From contig NZ_JIBC01000006.1 of the NCBI RefSeq assembly GCF_000620505.1, forward strand, positions 310,001 through 374,000: 64,000 nt of DNA, written 5' to 3'. Under the pieces are notes generated by a model. It did not search any database. It was not told where the DNA came from and saw only the letters and a list, made by a program, of their open reading frames with translations. This DNA is from Sulfitobacter sp. 20_GPM-1509m (GTDB lineage: Bacteria; Pseudomonadota; Alphaproteobacteria; Rhodobacterales; Rhodobacteraceae). Positions 16,923 through 25,940 of the stretch are shown here, piece by piece. The stretch's first letter is position 1, and the number at the start of each line of letters is the position of its first letter. The position numbers and the translations under genes were made by a program.

Positions 16923-17930
16923 TCAGCCGCCGGTGTGGCTCATGTGACGGGGCATTTGCCCGTCGGCCTTCTGCCGGGAATAGTCGAAATCATGGCCCTT
17001 GGGCTTGATCCCGATCGCGGCGCGGATGGCATCGTGCAGGGGGGCGTTGTCATCGGGATGCGCCCGCAGCGGTGCGCGCAGGTCCATCATGTCCTCTTGC
17101 CCCAGACACAGGTAAATCTCGCCCGTGCAGGTCAGGCGCACGCGGTTGCAGCTTTCGCAGAAATTATGGCTCAGCGGGGTGATGAAACCGATCTTCTGCC
17201 CGGTCTCTTCCAGCCGCACATAACGCGCAGGCCCGCCCGTGCGCTCGGCCAGATCGGTGATGGTATAGTGCTCTGCATAGCGCGCGCGCACGTCCTTCAG
17301 CGACCAGTATTGGCCCAGCCGGTCCTCGTTGCCCAGATCGCCCATCGGCATGACCTCGATCCAGGTCAGGTCCATGCCACGTTCGGCACACCATTGCGTG
17401 ATCGTGGGCAATTCGTCCTCGTTAAAGCCTTTCAGCGCCACAGCGTTGATCTTCACATGCAGACCCGCAGCCAGCGCTGCATCGACACCGCGCAGCACCT
17501 GGGGCAAGCGGCCCCAGCGGGTGATGTCGGCAAACTTCTGTTCGTCCAGCGTGTCCAGCGAGATGTTCACGCGGCGCACGCCTGCGGCATAGAGATCCTT
17601 GGCAAAACGTTCCAACTGGCTGCCGTTGGTCGTCAGTGTCAGCTCTTTCAGCGTGCCTGCGTCCAGATGGCGGGCCATGCTGTTGAAAAACGTCATGATC
17701 TCGCGGCGCACCAGCGGCTCGCCCCCGGTGATCCGCAGCTTTTCCACGCCCAGATCGACAAAGGCCGAGCACATGCGGTCCAGCTCTTCCAGCGTCAGCA
17801 ATTCTTTCTTGGGCAGAAAGGTCATGTTCTCGGACATGCAATAGACACAACGAAAGTCGCATCTGTCAGTGACAGAGACGCGCAAGTAGGTGATCGCGCG
17901 GGCGAAGGGATCAATCAACGGTGCATTCAT
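16923..17930 (-). CDS. moaA: GTP 3',8-cyclase, molybdenum cofactor biosynthesis (MoaA)
   Basis: Radical SAM enzyme for the first step of molybdopterin synthesis, converting GTP to 3',8-cyclo-7,8-dihydro-GTP. The start at ATG 17930 gives 335 aa, the usual size; a GTG at 17978 would add 16 residues without family support. The SAM cluster cysteines are C24, C28 and C31 (CDFRCVYC). TGGEPLVRR is the SAM-binding GGE motif. The second cluster is in [20 protein letters not shown]. The chain ends in Gly-Gly, which is required in MoaA for GTP cyclisation. It is the first gene of the leftward unit with waaA; the two pathways are unrelated, so co-location is probably incidental. Confidence 0.96.
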   Translation of the reverse strand: MNAPLIDPFARAITYLRVSVTDRCDFRCVYCMSENMTFLPKKELLTLEELDRMCSAFVDLGVEKLRITGGEPLVRREIMTFFNSMARHLDAGTLKELTLTTNGSQLERFAKDLYAAGVRRVNISLDTLDEQKFADITRWGRLPQVLRGVDAALAAGLHVKINAVALKGFNEDELPTITQWCAERGMDLTWIEVMPMGDLGNEDRLGQYWSLKDVRARYAEHYTITDLAERTGGPARYVRLEETGQKIGFITPLSHNFCESCNRVRLTCTGEIYLCLGQEDMMDLRAPLRAHPDDNAPLHDAIRAAIGIKPKGHDFDYSRQKADGQMPRHMSHTGG

Positions 17931-18015
17931 GGGACTATAGGTAAGGGCGGCGGGAAAGCGCAGCAAGGGGGAATGCACGTTGATGCGGTTTGCGGCCTGT
18001 GCTTATCTGGCGCTT

Positions 18016-18513
18016 ATGAAAACGATATCCCTGATCCTGATTTGCGCCTGCACCCTAACGGGATGTTCGCGTTTGCCCGCCTTCCTGCAACCGCGCCCGG
18101 ACGTGGCCGAAAGCCGCACCGACGGGGTCAGCACCGACGTGCGCCCCAAAGAGCGTCCCGCAGCCGCCGTGCCCGCCACGGGCGCACGCACGGTGGCCGA
18201 TTTTGACACCCTCAGCGCCGAGGAAAAGGCAGCCGCCACCGCAGCACCCGCCAAGGCTGGCGGGCGTCTGGGCGTGACCGTGGCATCGCTGGGCAGCCCG
18301 TCCGAGCCGGGGCTGTGGTTGAAGACACCGCTGGTCACAAGCGAACAGCCTGGGCGCGTGGTCTTTGCCGGGTCGGGCAAGTCTGTGGCGGTGACGCTGA
18401 TCCCGATTGACGGGCCTGCCACGGGCGGCAGCCGCATGTCGCTGTCGGCCTTCCAGACGCTGGAGGCACCGCTGACGGGTCTGCCCCAGATCGAGGTGTT
18501 CACGGCGTCGTAA
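18016..18513 (+). CDS. Outer-envelope lipoprotein of unknown function (often mislabelled D-galactarate dehydratase)
   Basis: Small lipoprotein of 165 aa. The start at ATG 18016 gives a short signal sequence (MKTISLILICACTLTGC) with lipobox LTGC at residues 14-17, so Cys17 would be lipidated. A low-complexity Pro/Ala region is followed by a compact conserved domain with GVTVASLGSPSEPGLWLKTP and IPIDGPATGGSRMSLSAFQ. Proteins like this are widespread in Rhodobacterales and, from memory, carry the name D-galactarate dehydratase through annotation error; nothing here resembles the 500-residue dehydratase. It is divergent from moaA with an 85-bp gap. The function is unknown. Confidence 0.75.
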   Translation: MKTISLILICACTLTGCSRLPAFLQPRPDVAESRTDGVSTDVRPKERPAAAVPATGARTVADFDTLSAEEKAAATAAPAKAGGRLGVTVASLGSPSEPGLWLKTPLVTSEQPGRVVFAGSGKSVAVTLIPIDGPATGGSRMSLSAFQTLEAPLTGLPQIEVFTAS

Positions 18514-18613
18514 GCGGGGCGCGGTGCCGACAGTGCGGGAGCCTGCGGCGCGCGTTTACAACTGCGGTTCTCGGGCTACGTGGTGAGCATAACCAAGCCG
18601 AGGAAATGCCCGG

Positions 18614-19258
18614 ATGCCGCCGACCGCCGAAACCGACCATCAGATGCCTGCCGAAATCGCCGAGCAACCGCTCCTGCTGAGGTTCCTCAGCCTGCTTGCC
18701 GTTCTGGGCTGCATCGCGCTCGCAAGTTCCATTTTTATTGCGGATTTCGTGGTGCCCGATCATGACTGGATTGCCGATACCATCAGCGATCTGGGGGCCG
18801 GACGCTATGAATTCATTGTCGATATCGGGCTTTACGCCTTTTCCGCCGCTTTGATCGGTCTCGCCCTGTCGGTAGCCCATGTCCATCTCGGCGGATGGGA
18901 CTGGAGCGTCGGAATCATCGCGCTCGTCGTGTTTGGACTTTTGGTGTTTCTCATCGGGGCCCGAAACGAATACGGCGACAATGACAGCGACGGCTGGGTG
19001 ATCCACATATATCTGGTCTATGGACTGGGTGTCATGATGACCGTCGCCTGTTTTGCCATGGCACGCGGCGCAGCACGGGCCAGTCCCCGCTACCACAATA
19101 TCTTGATCGGCATTGGCATCGTTTGGGTTGTCTCGGCGCCCGTCTTCTTTTTTCTTCCCACGGACATCGACGGCATTTACGAACGCTACCTGGGCGCGGT
19201 GTCCTTCGCGCTGGTCCTGTCGCTTGCACACCTCTTCTACCAACGCGCCAAGCGGTAG
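18614..19258 (+). CDS. DUF998-type six-helix membrane protein
   Basis: Integral membrane protein of 214 aa with about six hydrophobic segments (residues 22-45, 70-90, 97-117, 131-151, 165-184, 190-208). The first loop contains PDHDWIADTISDLGAGRYEFIVDIG, and the D-x-IS-x-LG pattern is characteristic of the DUF998 group. GAGG precedes the ATG by 11 nt. No catalytic residues are evident and no function is known for most of the family. It stands alone between the lipoprotein gene and a hairpin, facing the convergent repair gene. Confidence 0.75.
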   Translation: MPPTAETDHQMPAEIAEQPLLLRFLSLLAVLGCIALASSIFIADFVVPDHDWIADTISDLGAGRYEFIVDIGLYAFSAALIGLALSVAHVHLGGWDWSVGIIALVVFGLLVFLIGARNEYGDNDSDGWVIHIYLVYGLGVMMTVACFAMARGAARASPRYHNILIGIGIVWVVSAPVFFFLPTDIDGIYERYLGAVSFALVLSLAHLFYQRAKR

Positions 19259-19300
19259 AATAACAGAGGATCTTCACGGACAGCCGACAATCACGAAGCG

Positions 19301-19325
19301 CCGCACCGCCTGCGTCGCGGTGCGG
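19301..19325. terminator. GC-rich hairpin between convergent genes
   Basis: CCGCACCGC (19301-19309) and GCGGTGCGG (19317-19325) form a perfect 9-bp stem with a 7-nt loop. It lies between the ends of two convergent genes (19258 and 19373). No T-run follows on either strand, so it may be a weak or factor-assisted terminator. Confidence 0.5.
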
Positions 19326-19372
19326 CCCATGCCGAGGGGGCGGCGGTTGTTGGACCACCACCCGTCACATTT

Positions 19373-20047
19373 TTACAGAAACTTCGCCGCATCCTTGCGG
19401 GCAAAGGCCTTCATCGTGTCGCCGTGTTCGGCCAGAAAGGCACGGGTGCGGTCGGGGTCGTGTTTGCTGAGATCGCGCAGCCACCACGAGATTGCCTTCT
19501 GGATGAACCAGCGGCCATCGGGCGCATAGCTGGCGGCCCAGCCCAGAATGCGGTCGCGGGCTTCGGCCTCTTGCGGCTTGGGGTGGTTCTGTTTGGTCCA
19601 GGGCAGGGTGATGACCAGCGCGGCACGTTTGGTCCACATGTGATCTGAGGTGGTCCAGGCCTCGATCTCATCCAGCCGTGATGGATCGGCGATCAGACGT
19701 TTCTGGCCTGCCATGCAGGCGTGATCGGCAATGGCCCAACTGTCGAAATCGGGCGCCCAGGACTTGATCAACGCCCAGACCTCGGCATCGGGGTCCATGC
19801 GGGCCTGTGTCAGCAGCTTGGCGGCGGCGATGCGGGCCTCGAAAGTATCCGTCTTCCACAGACCGTCGGCCAGTGCGACGCGGGTGTCTATGTCCAGCTC
19901 TTGCCGCCATGTCTTTGTCAGGTCGTTCAACACCGGATTGGGCACGCCCAGATAGGTGCGGTCGGCCTTGTGATAGGCTTGCGCGCCTGTCGCCCGTTCG
20001 GGATCGGCGTGTTCGTTGATTTCGGCCAGGGCCGCTTCGGGTGTCAT
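19373..20047 (-). CDS. DNA alkylation repair protein (AlkD-like HEAT-repeat fold)
   Basis: 224-aa all-helical protein resembling the DNA alkylation repair (PF08713-like) family, which includes AlkC/AlkD 3-methyladenine glycosylases. Visible are an N-terminal QAYHKADRTYLGVPNPVLNDLTK segment and repeated helical pairs with W and R residues (WALIKSWAPDFDSWAIADH, KRAALVITLPWTK, WFIQKAISWWLRDL). The start at ATG 20047 overlaps the previous gene's stop by 4 bp, so it is translated as the last gene of the glmU-glmS-flavin-protein unit. The role is by family resemblance; glycosylase activity is not proven. Confidence 0.8.
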   Translation of the reverse strand: MTPEAALAEINEHADPERATGAQAYHKADRTYLGVPNPVLNDLTKTWRQELDIDTRVALADGLWKTDTFEARIAAAKLLTQARMDPDAEVWALIKSWAPDFDSWAIADHACMAGQKRLIADPSRLDEIEAWTTSDHMWTKRAALVITLPWTKQNHPKPQEAEARDRILGWAASYAPDGRWFIQKAISWWLRDLSKHDPDRTRAFLAEHGDTMKAFARKDAAKFL

Positions 20048-20595
20048 GTGTTGGTGTCCAATATATGTGTAGGCAGACCGTCGATGCTGGTCTGGTTGCG
20101 GTCGGCCCAATAGGTCGCCACACCCTCGGGACCTTTGGTGTCGGCCCATTTTTGCAAGGTGTCGCGGGGACCTGCGTGGTCAAAGTAGGGGACCGCATAG
20201 CCACAGGAGGTTTGCAGCATGTCCACCGTCACGTCATAGATCTGCCGCGCGCCGGGCGAGGGTTCGAACATGGCATCCAGTTCGGCGAATTCTGCATCGC
20301 GCGGGTGCAGGGTGCGGGCGGTGCCATAGGCGCGCATGATCATCGGGCGTTTTTCAAACCCGCACCACATCAGCGTGATGCGGTTGTGCAGCGCCAGATG
20401 GGCGGCGGTTTCGTTGCCCGATCCGGTCAGGTTGCGCCAGACGATGCGGTTTGGCCCCATCACGCGCAAGGCATCCATCCCCTTGGGGCTGATGTTCACA
20501 CGGCCCGTTTCCGCCGCACTGCCCACGAAAAACATGTGCTGTTGGGCGATGAAATTGGCGTGGTCTTCTTCGATGCTGTCGAATTGCTTGCCCAT
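20044..20595 (-). CDS. Pyridoxamine 5'-phosphate oxidase-like FMN-binding protein
   Basis: 183-aa split-barrel flavin-binding protein of the PNPOx-like superfamily. The N-terminal segment FIAQQHMFFVGSAAETGRVNISPKGMDALRVMGPNRIVWRNLTGSGNETAAHL fits the FMN-binding strands (shortened here: AAETGRVNISPKGMD and LTGSGNETAAHL are the clearest blocks). Proteins of this type are mostly of unknown substrate. Its ATG overlaps the glmS TAA by one base (TAATG), and its own stop overlaps the AlkD-like start, so it sits inside a tightly coupled four-gene unit. Confidence 0.82.
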   Translation of the reverse strand: MGKQFDSIEEDHANFIAQQHMFFVGSAAETGRVNISPKGMDALRVMGPNRIVWRNLTGSGNETAAHLALHNRITLMWCGFEKRPMIMRAYGTARTLHPRDAEFAELDAMFEPSPGARQIYDVTVDMLQTSCGYAVPYFDHAGPRDTLQKWADTKGPEGVATYWADRNQTSIDGLPTHILDTNT

Positions 20596-22415
20596 TATTC
20601 CACAGTTACCGATTTCGCCAGATTGCGCGGCTGGTCCACATCCGTGCCCTTGGCGACGGCCGTGTGATAGGCCAGTAGTTGCGCCGGCAGCGCATAGAGG
20701 ATCGGGGCCACGGCGTTGTGCACCGTCGGCATGCAGATCGACGCCCAGACCCCTTCATTGGCCTCTTCCAGCCCTGCGGCATCCGAGATCAGCACGACCT
20801 TGCCCTTGCGCGCCATCACCTCTTGCATGTTGCTGACGGTCTTGTCGAACAGCGTGTCACGGGGGGCCATGACCACCACCGGCACGTGTTTGTCGATCAA
20901 TGCAATGGGGCCGTGTTTCAGCTCGCCTGACGCATAAGCTTCGGCGTGGATATAGCTGATTTCCTTCAGCTTCAACGCGCCCTCGAGCGCCAGCGGATAC
21001 ATCAGACCACGCCCCAGGAACAGCACGTCGCGCGCCTCGGACAGGCGGCGGGCGGTGTTCTGCATCGCCGTGTTCTGCTCCAGCGCCGTGGTCATCAGCG
21101 CAGGCAGGCTGCGCAGGGCCGACACATGATCGGCCAGCGCCTCCTCGGACAACGTACCCCGGTCCGACGCCGCCTTCAGCGCCAGCATCAGCAGCACGGT
21201 CAACTGGCAGGTGAACGCCTTGGTCGAGGCGACGCCCACTTCGATGCCCGCATGGATCGGCAGCGCCAGATCGCTTTCGCGCGCGATCGAGCTTTCGGGG
21301 ACGTTGACCACCGACAGGATGCGCGCGGCCTTGCCCTCGCAATAGCGCAGGGCGGCCAGCGTGTCGGCGGTTTCGCCCGATTGCGACACAAACAGCGCCA
21401 GTGTGCGGTCGGGGATCGGCGGCTCGCGATAGCGGAACTCGGACGCCACATCGACCTCGACCGGGATGCGGGCGATCTGTTCAAACCAGTATTTCGCGGT
21501 CAGACAGGCGTAATAGGCGGTGCCGCAAGCCACCAGCGTCAGCCGGTCGATGGCGGTGAAATCCACACCGGGGTCGGGCAGGGCGATGTGCCCGTCAGCG
21601 GTCAGGTAGTTGGCCAGCGCATTGCCGATCACCGTGGGCTGTTCCGCGATTTCCTTGGCCATGAAATGCTTGTGCCCGGCCTTGTCCACGCGTGCAGAAT
21701 CAATCTGGATGGTCTTGATGGCGCGGTTGGCCAAATTGCCGTTGGCATCATGGATTTCCAGCGAGGTGCGTGTCAGCACCGCGCGGTCGCCTTCTTCCAG
21801 ATAGGTGATGCGGTCGGTCAGCGGGGCCAGTGCAATCGCGTCCGAGCCTACGAACATTTCACCATCCCCGTGGCCGATGGCCAGCGGAGAGCCCTTGCGC
21901 GCGGCGACAATCAGGTCGTCTTCGCCCTGAAACAGAAAGGCCAGCGCAAAGGCACCATGCAGACGATCCAGCGTCTGGTTCGCGGCCTCGACCGGACCTG
22001 CGCCCGCGTTCATGTACATTTGCGTCAGCAGGGCGACGGTTTCGGTGTCGGTCTCGGTCACAAACTGGAAACCGGCCTCGGCCAGTTCGGCGCGCAGCTC
22101 GCGAAAGTTCTCGATGATGCCGTTGTGCACCACGGCGACGGGGCCCGCCAGATGCGGGTGGGCGTTGGTGACCGAAGGCGCGCCGTGCGTGGCCCAGCGG
22201 GTGTGCCCGATGCCGGATTTGCCGGCCAGCGGCTCGTGCACCAGCAGGTCGCTCAGGTTCACCAGCTTGCCCACCGCGCGACGGCGGTCCAGCGTGCCGT
22301 TGTTCACGGTCGCGATGCCCGCGCTGTCATAACCGCGATATTCCAGACGCTTGAGCGCCTCGACCAGAATGGGGGCCACTTCATGGCTGCCCAGAACGCC
22401 AACGATTCCGCACAT
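20595..22415 (-). CDS. glmS: Glutamine-fructose-6-phosphate aminotransferase (isomerizing)
   Basis: Makes glucosamine-6-phosphate from fructose-6-phosphate and glutamine, the entry to peptidoglycan and LPS amino sugars. The protein is 606 aa, normal length. Cys2 in MCGIVGVLG is the glutaminase nucleophile; GHTRWATHG and NGIIENFRELR complete that domain. Two SIS domains follow (ACGTAYYACL, VSQSGETADTLAAL, GRGLMYPLALEGALKLKEISY). The C-terminus ends in DQPRNLAKSVTVE, the conserved tail. It lies 1 bp after glmU, the usual partner. No riboswitch or ribozyme-like region can be placed upstream, since glmU abuts it. Confidence 0.97.
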   Translation of the reverse strand: MCGIVGVLGSHEVAPILVEALKRLEYRGYDSAGIATVNNGTLDRRRAVGKLVNLSDLLVHEPLAGKSGIGHTRWATHGAPSVTNAHPHLAGPVAVVHNGIIENFRELRAELAEAGFQFVTETDTETVALLTQMYMNAGAGPVEAANQTLDRLHGAFALAFLFQGEDDLIVAARKGSPLAIGHGDGEMFVGSDAIALAPLTDRITYLEEGDRAVLTRTSLEIHDANGNLANRAIKTIQIDSARVDKAGHKHFMAKEIAEQPTVIGNALANYLTADGHIALPDPGVDFTAIDRLTLVACGTAYYACLTAKYWFEQIARIPVEVDVASEFRYREPPIPDRTLALFVSQSGETADTLAALRYCEGKAARILSVVNVPESSIARESDLALPIHAGIEVGVASTKAFTCQLTVLLMLALKAASDRGTLSEEALADHVSALRSLPALMTTALEQNTAMQNTARRLSEARDVLFLGRGLMYPLALEGALKLKEISYIHAEAYASGELKHGPIALIDKHVPVVVMAPRDTLFDKTVSNMQEVMARKGKVVLISDAAGLEEANEGVWASICMPTVHNAVAPILYALPAQLLAYHTAVAKGTDVDQPRNLAKSVTVE

Positions 22416-22416
22416 A

Positions 22417-23769
22417 TCAGTTGCCCCTTGTTTGTCTGGCCTTTTTGGCCCGCAGCATTTGCATCAGCTTGCGCGCCATGCCTGGCTTTTCGACCTGGTG
22501 GGCGCGGGCAATGGCCAGCGCGCCGTCCTCGACGTCGGATGTGATCACCGATCCCGAGGCTGTCATGGCTTCGTTGCCCACGGAAACGGGTGCCACCAGC
22601 ATGGTGTTCGACCCGATAAAGGCGCGCGCGCCGATGTGGGTGTGATGTTTCAGCACGCCGTCATAGTTGCAGGTGATGGTGCCGGCACCGATGTTGGCAC
22701 TCGCACCCACAAAAGCATCGCCGATATAGCTCAGGTGGTTGACCTTGGCGCCGGCATCGATGGTGGCATTCTTGATCTCGACAAAGTTGCCGACCCGTAC
22801 ATCCTCGGCCAGTTCCGCACCGGGGCGCAGACGGGCATAAGGGCCGATGACCCCGCCGCGCGCCACGTGGCACCCTTCCAGATGCGAGAACGCACGGATG
22901 CGGGCACCGGATTCAACGGTCACTTCGGGGCCGAAGAACACATGCGGCTCGACCACCGTGTCCCGCCCGATGAAGGTGTCATAGGAGAAATAGATGCTGG
23001 ACGGGTCCAGCAGCGTCACGCCGTCCTCCATCGCAGCCGCCCGCGCGGTCTGTTGGAACAGCGCATCGGCGGCGGCCAGTTCGGCGCGCGAGTTGATGCC
23101 CAGCGTTTCCGCCTCGGGGCAGGTGACGACGCCTGCACTCAGACCACGCGCGCGGGCGAGGCCGATGATGTCGGGCAGGTAATATTCGCCCGCGGCATTG
23201 TCGTTGGTGACCGCGTCCAGCAGCGAAAACAGCGTGGTGGCGTCACAGGCCACAACGCCCGAATTGCACAGGGTAATCGCGCGCTCGGCCTCGGTGGCGT
23301 CCTTGAATTCCACAATGGCCTCAAGCACATCGCCCGCCATCTTCAGGCGGCCATAGCGGCCTGGATCAGCGGCTTCGAACCCCAGCACAACCACATCCTG
23401 CGCCTCACGTGCCGCAATCATCGCTTCCAGCGTCTCGGGGCGCACGAAGGGCGTGTCGCCATAAAGGACGATCACCGTGCCGTCGAACCCCTCCAGCGCT
23501 GCACGCGCCTGTTGCACCGCGTGGCCGGTGCCCAGTTGTTCCTCTTGCACGACGACCTGCACGTCCTCGTCATAGCCATGCACCGCCTGGGTCACCGCCT
23601 CGGCACCATGGCCTGCGACGACCACCATGCGCTCGGGCTCCTGCGACCGTGCCGCTTGCAGGGCGTGCACCAGCATGGGCGCGCCTGCGATGGGATGAAG
23701 GACCTTGGGGATGTCCGAATTCATCCGTGTGCCTTTGCCTGCGGCAAGGATGACCGTCGCGATGCTCAT
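22417..23769 (-). CDS. glmU: Bifunctional N-acetylglucosamine-1-phosphate uridyltransferase / glucosamine-1-phosphate acetyltransferase
   Basis: Makes UDP-GlcNAc for peptidoglycan and lipid A. It has 450 aa. The N-terminal pyrophosphorylase domain shows ILAAGKGTRMNSDIPKVLHPIAG and VLYGDTPFV. The C-terminal left-handed beta-helix with hexapeptide repeats carries the acetyltransferase (GPYARLRPGAELAEDVRVGNFVEIKNA and KVNHLSYIGDA). It is the first gene of the leftward unit glmU-glmS-flavin protein-AlkD and is divergent from gph; the shared gap 23770-23909 presumably holds both promoters, though no strong boxes stand out. Confidence 0.97.
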   Translation of the reverse strand: MSIATVILAAGKGTRMNSDIPKVLHPIAGAPMLVHALQAARSQEPERMVVVAGHGAEAVTQAVHGYDEDVQVVVQEEQLGTGHAVQQARAALEGFDGTVIVLYGDTPFVRPETLEAMIAAREAQDVVVLGFEAADPGRYGRLKMAGDVLEAIVEFKDATEAERAITLCNSGVVACDATTLFSLLDAVTNDNAAGEYYLPDIIGLARARGLSAGVVTCPEAETLGINSRAELAAADALFQQTARAAAMEDGVTLLDPSSIYFSYDTFIGRDTVVEPHVFFGPEVTVESGARIRAFSHLEGCHVARGGVIGPYARLRPGAELAEDVRVGNFVEIKNATIDAGAKVNHLSYIGDAFVGASANIGAGTITCNYDGVLKHHTHIGARAFIGSNTMLVAPVSVGNEAMTASGSVITSDVEDGALAIARAHQVEKPGMARKLMQMLRAKKARQTRGN

Positions 23770-23909
23770 GCCAAATCTCTTTGTGTTCTTGGTGTGACCG
23801 TTTTATCCATCTTGCCATGCGGCGCAACCGTTGGCCCCATCAAACAAGATTGCTGGCCGTAACACGAACAATGACAGGACGGCAATGATCCGCCCATCAG
23901 GAGACAGGC

Positions 23910-24581
23910 ATGACATCGGTAATCTTTGATCTGGACGGCACTTTGGCAGACACCAGCGGCGATCTGCTGGCCGCCGCGAACGCCTGTTTTCGCGATATGG
24001 GCGCGGGCGATGTGCTGACGGTGGCCGATGCGGGCGCGGCGCTGCGCGGCGGGCGGTCGATGCTGACGCTTGGCCTGCACCGCATCGGACGGTTCGACGA
24101 GGCGCTGGTCACCAAATATTACCCCGTGCTGCTCGAGGCCTATGACGGCGCGATTGACCATCACACGGTGATGTACCCCGGCGCGATGGAGGCCGTGGCC
24201 GCGATCAAGGCTGACGGCATCGCCGTGGGCATCTGCACCAACAAACCTGCCGGGCTGGCCGAGAAGCTGTTGCAATCGCTGGGTGTGCGTGATGCCTTTG
24301 CCTCGATGATCGGGGCTGACACATTGGCGGTGCGCAAACCCGATCCCGCACCGCTGTTCGCCGCCGCGCGACAGGCGGGCGGGTCCGATCACTGCATCCT
24401 GATCGGGGACAGCGACACCGACCGCAATACGGCACGGGCGGCGGGGGTGCCCTCGGTTCTGGTCACTTTTGGCCCCTCGGGCGAGGATATGGCGGCATTG
24501 AACCCCGAGGCTTTGTTGAACGATTACGCCGACTTGCCCGCCCTGGCGCGGCAGTTGCTGCGTGGCGAGGCCGCCGCATGA
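23910..24581 (+). CDS. gph: HAD-superfamily phosphatase, phosphoglycolate phosphatase-like
   Basis: 223-aa HAD hydrolase of the Gph type. Motif I is FDLDGTLADT (nucleophile Asp and acid/base Asp), motif II is ICTNKPAG, motif III lysine is in VRKPDPAPL, and motif IV is LIGDSDTD. A four-helix cap lies between motifs I and II. It would dephosphorylate 2-phosphoglycolate arising from DNA repair or oxygenase activity, though HAD substrate assignment from sequence is never certain. AGGAGA lies 7 nt before the ATG. The stop overlaps the start of the aminotransferase gene by 4 bp. Confidence 0.85.
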   Translation: MTSVIFDLDGTLADTSGDLLAAANACFRDMGAGDVLTVADAGAALRGGRSMLTLGLHRIGRFDEALVTKYYPVLLEAYDGAIDHHTVMYPGAMEAVAAIKADGIAVGICTNKPAGLAEKLLQSLGVRDAFASMIGADTLAVRKPDPAPLFAAARQAGGSDHCILIGDSDTDRNTARAAGVPSVLVTFGPSGEDMAALNPEALLNDYADLPALARQLLRGEAAA

Positions 24582-25777
24582 CCGAGGTGTTCAGGGGCAG
24601 CTTTACCCAGCAGGAACCGATCCCCGAGGCCGGCATCGAGGCCGCGGTACGCGTGATGCGCCACGGGCGTCTGCACCGCTACAACACCGTGGGCGAGGAA
24701 GTGGCCGAGGCCGCGATGCTGGAACAGGAGTTTGCCGCACTGGTCGGCGCGCAATATTGTCTGGCGGTGGCCTCGGGCGGCTATGCCATGGCCACGGCGC
24801 TGCGGGCAGTGGGGGTGAAACCGGGCGACCGCGTGCTCTCCAACGCCTTTACGCTGGCCCCTGTGCCGGGGGCGATTGCCTCGCTGGGCGCGGTGCCGGT
24901 CTTTGTCGGCGTGACCGAAGACCTGACAATTGATCTGGAGGATCTGGACGCCAAGGGCGACACCGCCGACGTCCTGCTGCTTAGCCACATGCGCGGGCAT
25001 ATCTGTGACATGGACCGGCTGATGCAGATTTGCGACCGCCACGGCATTCAGGTGGTCGAGGATTGCGCCCACACCATGGGGGCCGCGTGGAACGGCGTGC
25101 CCTCGGGGCGGCACGGTGTGGTGGGCTGTTATTCCTGCCAGACCTACAAACATGTGAACGCGGGCGAGGGCGGTCTGCTGGTGACCGACAACCCCGAGAT
25201 CGCGGCGCGCGCGGTGATGCTGTCGGGCAGCTATATGCTCTACGAACGCCATCTGGCGGCACCGGACGCCGAAGTGTTCGCGGACCTGCGCTATACCACG
25301 CCCAATATCTCGGGCCGTATGGACAACCTGCGCGCCGCCATCCTGCGCCCGCAACTGGCCAATCTGGACACGCAATGCGCCCGCTGGAATGACCGTTACA
25401 AGGTGCTCGAAGACGGTGTGCGCGGCACGCCGGGGCTTAAAATCGTTGAACGGGCAGCGGTCGAGCGCATTGTCGGCTCGTCCTTCCAGTTCCTGCTGCT
25501 GGACTGGAAGGCAGACGACATTCTGGCGGTTCTGAAACGCTGTGCTGCGCGCGGGGTTGAGCTGAAGTGGTTCGGAGCGCCCGAACCCATGGCGTTCACG
25601 TCGAAATACGACAGCTGGCGCTATGCTGCCGCCGAGGCAATGCCCGCCACGGACAGGGTGCTGGCGGGTATCGTTGACATGCGCGTGCCGCTGACCTTCT
25701 CGCTGGACGATTGCGCGCTGATTGCGCGGATCATCCGAAGCGAAGTGTCAGCGGTGTTTCAGGCGGCCAGCGCCTAG
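24578..25777 (+). CDS. DegT/DnrJ/EryC1/StrS-family PLP aminotransferase
   Basis: 399-aa PLP enzyme of the sugar-aminotransferase family. The internal-aldimine lysine is K191 in CYSCQTYKHVNAGEGG; VVEDCAHTMGAAWNG supplies the PLP-pyridine Asp; the early YNTVGEEVAEAAMLEQEFAAL and VASGGYAMATALRA blocks also fit. Members aminate keto-sugars for surface polysaccharides or antibiotics, but here there are no sugar-nucleotide genes alongside, only the coupled phosphatase gph. The substrate may therefore be something else. The gene is followed by an intergenic repeat. Confidence 0.87.
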   Translation: MTEVFRGSFTQQEPIPEAGIEAAVRVMRHGRLHRYNTVGEEVAEAAMLEQEFAALVGAQYCLAVASGGYAMATALRAVGVKPGDRVLSNAFTLAPVPGAIASLGAVPVFVGVTEDLTIDLEDLDAKGDTADVLLLSHMRGHICDMDRLMQICDRHGIQVVEDCAHTMGAAWNGVPSGRHGVVGCYSCQTYKHVNAGEGGLLVTDNPEIAARAVMLSGSYMLYERHLAAPDAEVFADLRYTTPNISGRMDNLRAAILRPQLANLDTQCARWNDRYKVLEDGVRGTPGLKIVERAAVERIVGSSFQFLLLDWKADDILAVLKRCAARGVELKWFGAPEPMAFTSKYDSWRYAAAEAMPATDRVLAGIVDMRVPLTFSLDDCALIARIIRSEVSAVFQAASA

Positions 25778-25815
25778 CCTTCTGGCTGTCCCAAGTCGCA
25801 TGCGGGAAGGGGACG

Positions 25816-25856
25816 CGGCCGTTCGTGTCTGGCGCAGCGAACGGCGGGAATGAGCC
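25816..25856. repeat. Dispersed intergenic repeat, copy 2
   Basis: Same 41-bp layout as at 7707-7747: CGGCCGTTCGTG, 9 bp, GCGAACGGCGGG, AATGAGCC. Here the arms GCCGTTCG (25818-25825) and CGAACGGC (25838-25845) are a perfect 8-bp inverted repeat with a 12-nt loop, so the unit can fold. It lies 40 bp after the aminotransferase stop and 85 bp before the AT-richer orphan gene. The rest of the gap 25778-25940 shows no gene. Confidence 0.65.
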
Positions 25857-25940
25857 CAGAGTTACCGGGGATGCATGATGTTTGAATGTCTGCTATCGGT
25901 GTGGACTATTAGGATTTCGGATATCACAGGCTAGCACTAG

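Noticed and set aside
22417-23769. Search for a glmS ribozyme or amino-sugar riboswitch near glmS/glmU
   Set aside because: glmU abuts glmS with one base between, leaving no room; nothing resembling the conserved ribozyme core was seen in the glmU leader.
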